NCBI RefSeq assembly: GCF_030151385.1
Contig: NZ_JASLDS010000014.1
Coordinates: 1-21,472, forward strand
DNA length: 21,472 bases
Reading direction: 5' to 3'
Origin: Soonwooa sp.
GTDB taxonomy: Bacteria; Bacteroidota; Bacteroidia; Flavobacteriales; Weeksellaceae
Under the pieces are notes generated by a model. It had not been told where the DNA came from, did no database searches, and worked only from the letters and a program-made list of their open reading frames with translations. This document shows positions 13,977-21,354 of the stretch, in pieces. The translations under genes and the position numbers were made by a program. Numbering within the stretch: position 1 is the first letter of the stretch; each line of letters begins with the position of its first letter.

Positions 13977-15599
13977 ATGTTAACAGTATCTAATTTATCA
14001 TTACAGTTCGGGAAAAGAGTACTTTTTGATGAAGTCAATATAAAATTTACAAAAGGAAATTGTTATGGTATTATTGGTGCCAATGGTGCTGGTAAGTCAA
14101 CATTCCTTAAAATATTAAGTGGAAAACAAGAAGCAACTACAGGAAATGTTTCTTTGGAGCCAGGTAAGAGAATGTCTGTTCTTGAGCAGGATCACTTTGC
14201 TTTTGATAACTTCACAGTTCTAGAAGCTGTACTTCGTGGTAACAAAAAATTATTTGAAATCAAAGAAGAGATGGACGCTTTGTACGCAAAAGAAGATTTC
14301 TCCGACGAAGATGGTATTAAAGCTGGTGAACTTGGTGTTATCTACGACGAAATGGGCGGATGGAACGCCGAGTCAGATGCACAAACGATGTTATCTAATG
14401 TAGGTATCAAAGATGATATGCATTATCAAATGATGTCCGAACTTGAAAATAAGGACAAAGTAAGAGTTTTGCTTGCACAAGCTTTGTTTGGAAATCCAGA
14501 TGTTTTGATCTTGGATGAGCCTACCAACGACTTGGACATTGACACAATCGCTTGGTTAGAAGATTTCTTAGGAGGTTACGAAAACACGGTTATTGTTGTA
14601 TCGCACGACCGTCACTTCTTGGATGCGGTATGTACACACATTGGTGACTTAGATTATTCAAAACTTAACTTATATACAGGTAACTACACATTCTGGTACC
14701 AAGCTTCACAATTAGCGACAAGACAGAGAGCGCAAGCTAACAAAAAAGCTGAGGAAAAGAAAAAGGAATTACAGGACTTTATTGCGAGATTTAGCTCTAA
14801 CGTTGCAAAAGCGAAACAAGCAACTGCTCGTAAAAAAATGATTGATAAATTAAACATCGAGGACATCAAACCATCTTCTCGTCGTTATCCAGCAATTATT
14901 TTTGACCAAGAAAGAGAAGTTGGTGATCAAATTCTAGAAGTTAAAGGTTTAGAAAAAACCAAAGATGGCGAATTGTTATTCTCAAATGTTGACATCAACC
15001 TTAAGAAAAACGATAAGGTTGCAATCATCTCTAGAAACTCTTTGGCGATTACGGAGTTCTTCCAAATTATTACAGGAAATGCAGAAGCAGATAAAGGAAA
15101 CTACCAATGGGGCGTTACAACAACTCAAAGTTATATGCCACTTGACAACTCTTCTTTCTTCCAAGAAGAAATTAACCTTGTAGATTGGTTGCGTCAATTC
15201 GTTTTAACTGACGAAGAAAGACACGAAGAATATGTAAGAGGTTTCTTAGGAAGAATGCTATTCTCAGGAGACGAAGCGCTTAAGTCAAGTCAAGTTCTTT
15301 CCGGAGGTGAAAAAATGCGTTGTATGTTCTCTAGAATGATGCTTAAAAAAGCAAACGTTCTAGTGATGGACGAACCAACCAACCACTTAGACCTAGAAAG
15401 TATCACAACCTTGAACAACTCTCTGAGCAACTTCAAAGGTAACATCCTACTTTCTTCTCATGACCACGAAATGTTACAAACAGTCTGTAACCGTATTATT
15501 GAGTTAACGCCAAAGGGTGTTATTGATCGTGATATGTCTTACGACGAATATCTAGAAGATAAAAAAATTAAAGAACTAAGAGACCAAATGTATTCTTAG
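13977..15599 (+). CDS. ybiT: ABC-F ATPase, YbiT-like, with one degenerate composite ATP site
   Basis: A 540-residue soluble protein with two ABC domains and no membrane segment, the ABC-F layout of ribosome-associated translation factors. Domain 1: Walker A GANGAGKS (34-41), Walker B VLILDE (176-181), His210; its signature, normally LSGGE, reads LENKD (156-160). A charged linker follows (about 245-300, AKQATARKKMIDKL). Domain 2: Walker A is lost (ISRNSLAITE at 351-360 in place of GxxGxGKT), signature LSGGE intact (441-445), Walker B VLVMDE (461-466), His495. Because each ATP sits between Walker A of one domain and the signature of the other, site 1 is whole and site 2 is degenerate on both faces. 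YbiT of E. coli also has an altered first signature. It probably works on the ribosome; antibiotic resistance is not indicated. Confidence 0.92.
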   Translation: MLTVSNLSLQFGKRVLFDEVNIKFTKGNCYGIIGANGAGKSTFLKILSGKQEATTGNVSLEPGKRMSVLEQDHFAFDNFTVLEAVLRGNKKLFEIKEEMDALYAKEDFSDEDGIKAGELGVIYDEMGGWNAESDAQTMLSNVGIKDDMHYQMMSELENKDKVRVLLAQALFGNPDVLILDEPTNDLDIDTIAWLEDFLGGYENTVIVVSHDRHFLDAVCTHIGDLDYSKLNLYTGNYTFWYQASQLATRQRAQANKKAEEKKKELQDFIARFSSNVAKAKQATARKKMIDKLNIEDIKPSSRRYPAIIFDQEREVGDQILEVKGLEKTKDGELLFSNVDINLKKNDKVAIISRNSLAITEFFQIITGNAEADKGNYQWGVTTTQSYMPLDNSSFFQEEINLVDWLRQFVLTDEERHEEYVRGFLGRMLFSGDEALKSSQVLSGGEKMRCMFSRMMLKKANVLVMDEPTNHLDLESITTLNNSLSNFKGNILLSSHDHEMLQTVCNRIIELTPKGVIDRDMSYDEYLEDKKIKELRDQMYS

Positions 15600-15620
15600 T
15601 ATTTATAAAAATTAATTCTA

Positions 15621-15653
15621 AAGTGAGCTTAACATATTAGGCTCACTTTTTTT
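15621..15653 (+). terminator. Intrinsic terminator of the ABC-F gene
   Basis: AAGTGAGC (15621-15628) pairs with GCTCACTT (15641-15648); the stem continues inward for four more pairs to a CATA loop, and a T-run follows (15647-15653). Confidence 0.92.
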
Positions 15654-15686
15654 ACATCCAAATCACAAAATAAAACGCCTCTTTTT

Positions 15687-15717
15687 TTTGTTTATTTTTT
15701 CAAAAAATCGTATTTTG
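15687..15717 (+). promoter_or_regulatory. Predicted promoter of chaA-GNAT operon
   Basis: TTTG at 15687-15690, a 20-nt gap, then TATTTTG at 15711-15717, the same arrangement as the ompA-like promoter. Transcription would start near 15724, 11 nt before the ATG. Confidence 0.55.
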
Positions 15718-15734
15718 GGGCAAATAGAATTTAG

Positions 15735-16802
15735 ATGAAGCTCAAACTGCATTGGACCCACGTATTCCCGATTTTAGCATGGATATATTACTTTACGGGA
15801 ATCACAGATAGCAATGGTTGGTTTAGTCTCATCGGCGCTTTTCTATTAATTGCGAGTGTTCTATCTGCTGTTCATCATGCTGAAGTTGTCGCCTTAAAAG
15901 TCGGCGAACCTTTCGGAACCATTATTCTCGCTTTAGCTATTACCATTATTGAAGTTGCGTTAATTATTTCGCTCATGATTGCGGGAGGCGATTCTGCGGT
16001 TACCTTAGCGCGAGATACGGTTTTCGCTGCAATTATGTTGATTTTAAATGGAATTCTCGGCGCTTGTCTTTTGGTTGGCGGTGCAAAGTTTCATGAACAA
16101 TATTTTGCGAGATCATCCGCCAATACTGCTTTGGTAAGCTTGGTTGCGATTTTGGTTTTAACATTGGTTCTTCCAAATTACACCACAAGTATCAACGCAC
16201 CACTTTTTAATAATGCGCAGTTAATATTTTTTGCAATCGCTTCATTGGTAATTTATGGTGCATTTTTGATGGTACAAACTGTTCGTCATCGTAATTACTT
16301 TTTAGCTGAAGGCGAAGGCGAACATGACAATGCTGTCCCTCCAACCAACACCAATACCATCGTAAGTTTAGTTTATCTTTTAATTTGTTTAGGTATTGTT
16401 GTATTAATGGCAAAAGCACTTTCTCCTAAAATTGAAGAAATCGTACACAATGCTGGTGCACCAAAATCTTTAGTCGGTGTTATTATTGCAGCAGTAGTAC
16501 TTTTACCAGAAGGGCTTGCAGCCATTAAAGCAGCGCGACGAAATCACTTACAAACAAGTCTCAATTTAGCTTTAGGGTCGGCATTAGCAAGTATTGGACT
16601 AACAATTCCAGCTGTTGCTATTGTTTGTTTAATCTACGATTTTCCGTTAGTATTAGGTCTTGACATCAAATCGATGGTGTTGATGGCACTATCCTTATAT
16701 ATTGTAATGCTTTCTCTTAATAGAGGAAAAACCAATGTCTTATACGGCATTGTGCTCCTTGTCGTGCTAATGGCTTATATTTTCACTGTAATTGTTCCGT
16801 AA
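15735..16802 (+). CDS. ChaA-type Ca2+/H+ (or Na+/H+) antiporter
   Basis: A 355-residue inner-membrane cation/proton exchanger of the CaCA superfamily. Eleven or so hydrophobic segments are visible. The two alpha-repeats carry the key acidic residues: VGEPFGTIILALAITIIEVALI with Glu73, and VGVIIAAVVLLPEGLAAIKAARR with Glu259, followed by NLALGSALASIGLTIP. The segment GGDSAVTLARDTVFAAIM after the first repeat is typical of the ChaA branch. A soluble loop about 185-205 (AEGEGEHDN) is acidic. Length agrees with ChaA. The ion cannot be decided from sequence: E. coli ChaA moves Ca2+, Na+ and K+ against H+. The next gene begins 2 bp after the stop, so the two are co-transcribed. Confidence 0.9.
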   Translation: MKLKLHWTHVFPILAWIYYFTGITDSNGWFSLIGAFLLIASVLSAVHHAEVVALKVGEPFGTIILALAITIIEVALIISLMIAGGDSAVTLARDTVFAAIMLILNGILGACLLVGGAKFHEQYFARSSANTALVSLVAILVLTLVLPNYTTSINAPLFNNAQLIFFAIASLVIYGAFLMVQTVRHRNYFLAEGEGEHDNAVPPTNTNTIVSLVYLLICLGIVVLMAKALSPKIEEIVHNAGAPKSLVGVIIAAVVLLPEGLAAIKAARRNHLQTSLNLALGSALASIGLTIPAVAIVCLIYDFPLVLGLDIKSMVLMALSLYIVMLSLNRGKTNVLYGIVLLVVLMAYIFTVIVP

Positions 16803-16804
16803 AA

Positions 16805-17323
16805 ATGACTTATAAGAGTTTTGAAACCGAAAGACTTATTCTAAAACCAACAGGCTTAGATGACGTAGATTTTATTTTTGAATTGATGAATACGCCAAAA
16901 TGGATTGAATATATTGGCGATCGAAACATTAAAACAAAAGATGATGCAAAACAATATATCATTGATCGCCACATTCCGAATTTTGAAAAAAATGGCTTTG
17001 GAAGTTATACTCTGATTTTAAAAGAAAACGGAAGCAAAATTGGTTCGAGTGGACTTTACAAGAGAGACAATCTAGATGTGGTCGATATCGGTTTTGCTTT
17101 TCTTGATGGATTTGACGGAAAAGGTTATGGCTACGAATCTTCAAAGAAAATATTGGATGTCGCAAAATCCGAATTTGAATTAAAAAAAGTTTCGGCGATT
17201 ACTTTACCTACTAATATTGCATCTCAAAAGCTCATTGAAAAGCTTGGTCTGCATTATCAAAAAATGGTTAAACCTTTTGCTGATGACAATGATGAATTGA
17301 TGTATTATGAAATGGATTTGTAG
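16805..17323 (+). CDS. GNAT N-acetyltransferase (RimJ/RimL type)
   Basis: A 172-residue acetyl-CoA-dependent acetyltransferase. The N-terminus FETERLILKPTGLDDVDFIFELM is the RimJ/RimL-like (Acetyltransf_3) opening. The acetyl-CoA pyrophosphate-binding motif A is FDGKGYGYESSKKIL (GKGYGY at 105-110), and the later segment LPTNIASQKLIEKLGLHYQK is the usual Asn-x-x-Ser-x-x-Leu-(I/L)-(E/K)-K-(L/I)-G motif. It follows the antiporter by 2 bp. The substrate may be a ribosomal protein N-terminus or a small amine; nothing in the context decides. After its stop begins the long non-coding repeat region, without an evident T-tract terminator. Confidence 0.88.
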   Translation: MTYKSFETERLILKPTGLDDVDFIFELMNTPKWIEYIGDRNIKTKDDAKQYIIDRHIPNFEKNGFGSYTLILKENGSKIGSSGLYKRDNLDVVDIGFAFLDGFDGKGYGYESSKKILDVAKSEFELKKVSAITLPTNIASQKLIEKLGLHYQKMVKPFADDNDELMYYEMDL

Positions 17324-17361
17324 CTTTATTTTGTAAAAACATTAATATCTGCAAAAGACTT

Positions 17362-17894
17362 AGATTAACAGGTCGCTCCTACGGAGCTCACCGCCCTTTT
17401 ACAAACATTTTCTATTAACAGTATATTCCTACAGAACTTTTTATTAATGTTAAAAAACTTTGTGATTTAAAAACGTTTCAAGATTTGTGATGGAACTGAA
17501 GATTTAGCTTGCCGTAATTTTTGGATTTACAGAGTTAGAATATTAAGAAAACAAATGAAGTCTCTATTTCTTTTGCAATTAACTCAGATTAAAAGGTCGC
17601 TCCTACGGAGCTCCACACTCTCTTGTCAACATTTTTCTATTAACAGAATGTTCCTACGGAACTTTTTATTAATGTCCAAAAAAACTTACTGAGTTAAAAA
17701 CGTTTCAAGATTTGTGATGGAACAGAAGATTTAGCTTGCCGTAATTTTTGGATTTACAGAGTTCGAACCTTAAGAAAACAAATGAAGTCGCTATTTTTTT
17801 GCACTTACCGCAGATTAATAGGTCGCTCCTATGGAGCTCAGTACTCTATAGTCAACATGTTTCTATTAACAGTGTGTTACTATGGAACTTTTTA
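17362..17894. repeat. Tandem repeat: about 2.4 copies of a ~225-bp unit with small hairpins
   Basis: Units start at AGATTA 17362, 17586 and 17812 (periods 224 and 226 bp); the third stops after about 83 bp. Each unit opens with AGATTAAnAGGTCGCTCCTAC and holds two short hairpins with a TAC (or TAT) loop: GCTCC/GGAGC at 17375-17387, 17599-17611 and 17825-17837, and GTTCC/GGAAC, best at 17650-17662. TTTCTATTAACAG lies between them in all three. The second half contains a 70-bp block (17467-17536 and 17694-17763) with a single difference between units 1 and 2. Frames through the units are interrupted and change from copy to copy, so I see no gene. No cas genes or regular short spacers, so not CRISPR. 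Confidence 0.88.
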
Positions 17895-18002
17895 GATTTT
17901 TTGAATAATTGTCTTGAATACAAACACATTATAGAAAGTTCAAACCTAGAAAGAAGCTTAAGTTTTAAATCTTTAAACGGCAATTTTCGTTAAAATAGCT
18001 GT
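17895..18002. other. AT-rich spacer, nothing recognised
   Basis: About 108 bp between the tandem repeats and the GC-rich element. No gene, hairpin or promoter worth calling was seen. An open frame that crosses it from 17748 begins inside the repeat and has no family features. Confidence 0.5.
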
Positions 18003-18212
18003 GTCAAATTTTCTAAGAACACGCGATTTGCGTGAGGGCGAAGCGCATTGTTGGAGCTCGTGATGAGAGGCGGCGGAGCGTAGCGGAGCTGTCCGAGCAT
18101 CACAGCGACTGCGCGTAGACCGACCCGCTTGTTGTGGCGGCTGGGAAACCTCATAGGATTTTGAAAACCTATAAGGTTTGAGCCAAGGCCAAACAAAGGG
18201 GCACGCCCAAAT
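18003..18212 (-). repeat. GC-rich modular palindromic repeat, copy 2 (GGGCGTGCCCC head)
   Basis: Read on the minus strand it begins AATTTGGGCGTGCCCC directly after the bcp stop (TAA at 18216-18214), then an imperfect hairpin AAACCTCATAGG/CCTATAAGGTTT (18146-18157 and 18168-18179), then GCGGGTCGGTCTACGCGC, an inverted GTGATG/CATCAC pair (18060-18065 and 18098-18103) around a GCGGAGCGTAGCGGAGC direct-repeat core, and finally CACGC/GCGTG (18020-18034). It shares the head (one difference in 14) and the GGGTCGGTCT module with copy 1 at 2116, and again lies flush with the 3' end of a gene in the gene's orientation. Its G+C is far above the neighbourhood. No coding potential that I trust. Confidence 0.72.
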
Positions 18213-18213
18213 T

Positions 18214-18663
18214 TTAAGATTCTAAAATCTGCGCCGCGTGATCTTTGGTTTTAACTTTTTCGATAACTTCAGTACAAATGGAATTTTCGTCAAAAACAAA
18301 AGTCGTTCTCACAATACCCATAAATTCGCGTCCCATAAATTTCTTAAGCTGCCAAACGCCAAATTTTTCAATAATATCGTGGTTTTCATCAGCTAATAAA
18401 TCGAAAGGTAATTCGTTTTTGGTGGCGAAATTTAATTGACGTTTTTCCGAATCAGCACTAACGCCCAGCAATTGATAACCTTGCTTTTTAAGCACCGAAT
18501 AATTGTCGCGAAGATTGCAAGCTTCTGCCGTACAACCTGGCGTGCTGGCTTTTGGATAGAAGAAGACAACCAACTTTTTGCCTTTATAGTGCGAGGATTT
18601 TATCGTTTTTCCGTTTTGATTTGTTGCTTCGAATTCTGGAAGCGCATCACCTACTTTTAACAT
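18214..18663 (-). CDS. bcp: Thioredoxin-dependent peroxiredoxin Bcp (PrxQ type)
   Basis: Reduces H2O2 and organic hydroperoxides with electrons from thioredoxin. 149 residues from ATG at 18663 (MLKVGDALPEFEATNQNGK), the standard length. The peroxidatic Cys44 and resolving Cys49 lie in YPKASTPGCTAEACNLRDNY, five apart, as in the atypical 2-Cys PrxQ class; the usual YPKD(D/A)TPGCT has Ala-Ser here. A longer in-frame reading upstream runs into the nth gene on the opposite strand and has no family match, so it is rejected. It is cytosolic. Divergent from nth with only 28 bp between the two start codons, so their promoters must overlap. Its stop abuts repeat copy 2. Confidence 0.96.
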   Translation of the reverse strand: MLKVGDALPEFEATNQNGKTIKSSHYKGKKLVVFFYPKASTPGCTAEACNLRDNYSVLKKQGYQLLGVSADSEKRQLNFATKNELPFDLLADENHDIIEKFGVWQLKKFMGREFMGIVRTTFVFDENSICTEVIEKVKTKDHAAQILES

Positions 18664-18674
18664 TTCTTTTTTGT

Positions 18675-18684
18675 GTAAATTTAC
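18675..18684. promoter_or_regulatory. Palindromic GTAAATTTAC between bcp and nth starts
   Basis: A perfect 10-bp palindrome. Its inner TAAATTTA is 7/8 to TAnnTTTG on both strands, and both predicted starts of transcription would fall just before the respective start codon (nth ATG 18692, bcp ATG 18663). It may be a shared, symmetrical -7 element. No -33 box is evident on either side. Confidence 0.35.
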
Positions 18685-18691
18685 GTCCAAT

Positions 18692-19312
18692 ATGACAAAA
18701 AAACAAAGAGCCCAAATCGTCTTGGACGAACTGGAAAAATTATATCCCGTGCAGCCCATTCCGTTGCACCACACCGACCCTTTCACGCTTTTAGTAGCTG
18801 TGGCACTGTCCGCACAAACGACCGACAAAAAGGTTAACGAAATTTCGCCAGCCTTATTCGAAGTTGCAGGAACACCACAGCGCATGGCAAAATTGGAAGA
18901 ATGGGAAATAAAAGAACTCATCAAAGAAATTGGCCTCAGCAACACCAAAGCGAAAAATTTAAAAAAGATGTCGGAGCTTTTGTTAGAGCGTCACAACGGC
19001 GAAGTTCCGCAAACTTTTGAGGAGTTAGAAGCTTTGCCTGGCGTGGGGCACAAAACTGCGTCCGTGGTGATGAGTCAAGCTTTTGGCGTTCCTGCTTTTC
19101 CTGTAGACACGCACATCCATCGCCTTATGAAACAGTGGAAATTGACGGAGGGCAAAAATGTTGTCCAAACCGAAAATGACGCCAAAAAACTTTGGCCAGA
19201 GAATACTTGGAACAAACTGCATCTTCAGATTATTTTCTATGGTCGAGAATACTCGCCAGCACGAGGAAAAGGCGAAAAAGATTTTATTACAAAAATGCTT
19301 TTTGAGAAGTAA
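18692..19312 (+). CDS. nth: Endonuclease III-like DNA glycosylase lacking the iron-sulphur cluster
   Basis: A base-excision repair glycosylase/AP lyase for oxidised pyrimidines. 206 residues from ATG 18692; a TTG at 18671 would add seven residues. LLVAVALSAQTTDKKVNE (33-50) is the family N-terminal core, and the helix-hairpin-helix with catalytic residues is LPGVGHKTASVV...FPVDTHIHR, containing the Schiff-base Lys121 and Asp139. E. coli Nth ends with four Cys that hold a [4Fe-4S] cluster; here the same region reads HLQIIFYGREYSPARGKGEKDF and then stops, and the whole protein has no Cys. A cluster-free form seems to be usual in this bacterial group, from memory. MutY is excluded because it is much longer. 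Divergent from bcp; converges with the DUF885 gene. Confidence 0.94.
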   Translation: MTKKQRAQIVLDELEKLYPVQPIPLHHTDPFTLLVAVALSAQTTDKKVNEISPALFEVAGTPQRMAKLEEWEIKELIKEIGLSNTKAKNLKKMSELLLERHNGEVPQTFEELEALPGVGHKTASVVMSQAFGVPAFPVDTHIHRLMKQWKLTEGKNVVQTENDAKKLWPENTWNKLHLQIIFYGREYSPARGKGEKDFITKMLFEK

Positions 19313-19317
19313 AATAA

Positions 19318-19350
19318 CAAGGGCGTCGAATCTCCGATTCGACGCCCTTG
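19318..19350. terminator. Perfect 15-bp GC-rich stem-loop between convergent genes
   Basis: CAAGGGCGTCGAATC (19318-19332), loop TCC, GATTCGACGCCCTTG (19336-19350). No T-tract follows on either strand. It starts 6 nt after the nth stop and ends 20 nt from the DUF885 stop, so it can serve both. Confidence 0.7.
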
Positions 19351-19369
19351 GATTACAACATCAGTAATT

Positions 19370-21181
19370 TTATTTTTGTTTTTTAGACCAAAGATTCATT
19401 TTGCGGTCTAACACATCTAATGGCAAACAACCTTGACTCAGCACTTCATCATGGAAAGCCGCAATATTAAACTTCTTGCCCAATTGTTTTTGATATTTGT
19501 CGCGAAGTTCACGAATTTTTAGCGCACCAATTTTATAGCTTAAAGCTTGACCTGGCATCGCCATATAACGCTCCACTTCTGCCGTTGCACCCGCTTCATC
19601 ATAAGCCACATTAGTCAAGAAATATTTAATCGCTTCTTCTCGGTTCATTTGTCCAGTATGCAAACCTGTATCAATCACCAAACGCACGGCACGCAACATT
19701 TCATCACTTAAAGAACCCATTTTTTGATAGGGATCCGTGTAAAGACCAAACTCAGGACCCAAAGATTCGCAATATAATGCCCAACCCTCGCCATAAGCGC
19801 CCAACCATCCAAAACGCATAAATTTCGGCAACTTGGTATTTTCTTGCTGTAACGAAACTTGATAATGATGACCAGGAATTGCTTCGTGCAAGAACAAAGA
19901 TTCCATACCAGAAGTTACATTAAACTTTTTAGGATCGGGAATCGGAATATAAAAAATACCTGGACGTTTGCCATCTGGCGTCCCTTGGATATATTCTGCA
20001 CTAGCACTGGCTTCACGAAATTTTTCGGTTTGACGAATTTCGAAAGGTGTTTTCGGTGTTACATTAAACATCGTCTGAAGCTTTGGTGTGATTTTATCCA
20101 AAATAGCCTGAAAAGCATCCAAGATTTCTTTTGACGTTTTGTAAGGCATTGCTTTGGGATCTTGCTTAACGTGTGTTAAAAACTCTTCCAAACCACCTTT
20201 GAAGCCCACCTTGTTTTTAACGACTTCCATCTCTTGTCGAATTCTCGCCACTTCTTTAAGACCTAAAGCATGGATTTCGTCAGGTGTTTTGTTTGTTGTC
20301 GTCCAACTTTTAACATAGTATTTATACATATCATCACCCGACGGAAGTGCGTTATAACCATCTGTCAATCTCGCTTTCGGAAGATATTCATCTTTTAGAA
20401 ACGCGTGCATTTTTGTATAAGCAGGGACAATTTTGCTTTTAATAGCTTCTTGATACAGCTTAGTGTATTTGTTCGCTAAAACAGGTTTTATGTTTTGAGG
20501 TAAAGTTTTGATAGGACCGTAAAAAATATTTTTGTTAAAGTCCAAAGTGTTAATTTCTTCGGCGCCCATCTGGTCAATCATTTTGACAACCAAAGATTTA
20601 GGCAGAACAACACCTTTTGACATTCCAGTTCTAAAATTTGCAATCGCGGCATCCATCCAAGCAGGAAATTGATCCATACGCTTCAACCAGTTTTCATAAT
20701 CCAATTCCGTTTTGAAAGGTTGACTTCCCTTTCCGCTTCCATACAATGGAAATTCTAATGGTAAACCCGAAAACTGCGTAAAAGGAATATATTCTGGATG
20801 ATAAACATAGCGCTCTACTTTATCTTTAAGTGTTGAATCTAATACATCGTACACCACTTTATCATCATCCGACAAGCCATCATAATCAACTTGCTTTAAT
20901 TGCTTCTGAACATCATTATAAAAAGAAATTTCTTTAGAAATAAACTCCGGCGCAATATTAACAGGCAATTGATCATTGTACAAGCTATCACCTTGCGCTG
21001 TTGACTCTAGAGGATACATTTTAAGATACTCCTCATAATATTTATCAGCAATGTCTTTCAGATTAGAACCTTTATTAGGTTGATCTTGGGATTTTTGCAT
21101 GGGCGTATCATTCTTTTTGCAAGCCATTACGACAAAAGCAAACAAAATGCCCAGACTTATATTAAATATTAACTTTTTCAT
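19370..21181 (-). CDS. DUF885 family lipoprotein, probable zinc metallopeptidase
   Basis: A 603-residue exported lipoprotein from ATG 21181 (MKKLIFNISLGILFAFVVMAC); nine codons of further upstream open frame are ignored because they precede the signal sequence. The lipobox ends VMAC with Cys21 as lipidation site, then KKND. The DUF885 hallmark is FLHEAIPGHHYQ: His432 and Glu433 with His438/439, an HExxxxH-like zinc site, followed by GWLGAYGEGWALYCESLG with Glu465 and Glu472 as a possible third ligand. The C-terminus has SQGCLPLDVLDRKM, also typical. The mature protein is mostly helical. DUF885 members are widely believed to be peptidases but no substrate is fixed. An exact TAnnTTTG box (TAATTTTG, 21213-21206) lies upstream. 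Confidence 0.92.
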   Translation of the reverse strand: MKKLIFNISLGILFAFVVMACKKNDTPMQKSQDQPNKGSNLKDIADKYYEEYLKMYPLESTAQGDSLYNDQLPVNIAPEFISKEISFYNDVQKQLKQVDYDGLSDDDKVVYDVLDSTLKDKVERYVYHPEYIPFTQFSGLPLEFPLYGSGKGSQPFKTELDYENWLKRMDQFPAWMDAAIANFRTGMSKGVVLPKSLVVKMIDQMGAEEINTLDFNKNIFYGPIKTLPQNIKPVLANKYTKLYQEAIKSKIVPAYTKMHAFLKDEYLPKARLTDGYNALPSGDDMYKYYVKSWTTTNKTPDEIHALGLKEVARIRQEMEVVKNKVGFKGGLEEFLTHVKQDPKAMPYKTSKEILDAFQAILDKITPKLQTMFNVTPKTPFEIRQTEKFREASASAEYIQGTPDGKRPGIFYIPIPDPKKFNVTSGMESLFLHEAIPGHHYQVSLQQENTKLPKFMRFGWLGAYGEGWALYCESLGPEFGLYTDPYQKMGSLSDEMLRAVRLVIDTGLHTGQMNREEAIKYFLTNVAYDEAGATAEVERYMAMPGQALSYKIGALKIRELRDKYQKQLGKKFNIAAFHDEVLSQGCLPLDVLDRKMNLWSKKQK

Positions 21182-21205
21182 ATTAAAATTAGCACTTGTA
21201 GCAAA

Positions 21206-21213
21206 CAAAATTA
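21206..21213 (-). promoter_or_regulatory. Predicted -7 box TAATTTTG of the DUF885 gene
   Basis: Exact TAnnTTTG match on the minus strand, 24 nt before the ATG; transcription would start near 21199. No TTTG -33 element at the proper distance. Confidence 0.45.
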
Positions 21214-21294
21214 GCGAAATAACATTTATATTGACCCATAATAATTGATGTTTAAATTTTTAATTTAAAAATTTTTCCAATTGAATCAATTTTT

Positions 21295-21302
21295 TATCTT
21301 TG
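21295..21302 (+). promoter_or_regulatory. Predicted -7 box TATCTTTG for the last gene
   Basis: Exact TAnnTTTG match; transcription would start near 21309, giving a leader of about 46 nt before the ATG at 21355. The -33 position reads TTTT. Confidence 0.5.
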
Positions 21303-21354
21303 TTCTAATACAATAAATCAAATTAAAAACTAAACAACATTAGTAAACCTTACA

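Noticed and set aside
13439..15599. smpB plus ABC-F as a ribosome-rescue operon
   Set aside because: They are divergent with separate promoters, so not an operon; adjacency alone is weak evidence.
17599..17611. 16S rRNA fragment (CTCCTACGG resembles a universal 16S site)
   Set aside because: Only the short core matches; the flanks are unlike rRNA, and the core is explained by the small hairpin.
17362..17894. CRISPR array
   Set aside because: Repeats are about 225 bp, near tandem, with no short unique spacers and no cas genes nearby.
17748..17993. 81-residue open frame starting inside the tandem repeat
   Set aside because: It begins in a repeat unit, the same frame is broken in the other unit, and it has no family features. 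It is a chance frame across repeat and spacer.
17990..18196. 68-residue minus-strand frame in repeat copy 2
   Set aside because: It is made of the palindromic modules of the GC-rich repeat, which open frames by low stop-codon density. No start signal or family match.
18003..18212. Structured non-coding RNA or tRNA-like gene
   Set aside because: No tRNA acceptor, anticodon or T-loop pattern is found; the paired modules and the relation to copy 1 fit an intergenic repeat better.
18664..18948. N-terminal extension of Bcp to 244 residues
   Set aside because: The extra part is antisense to nth and has no peroxiredoxin match; the standard start MLKVGD at 18663 gives the family length.
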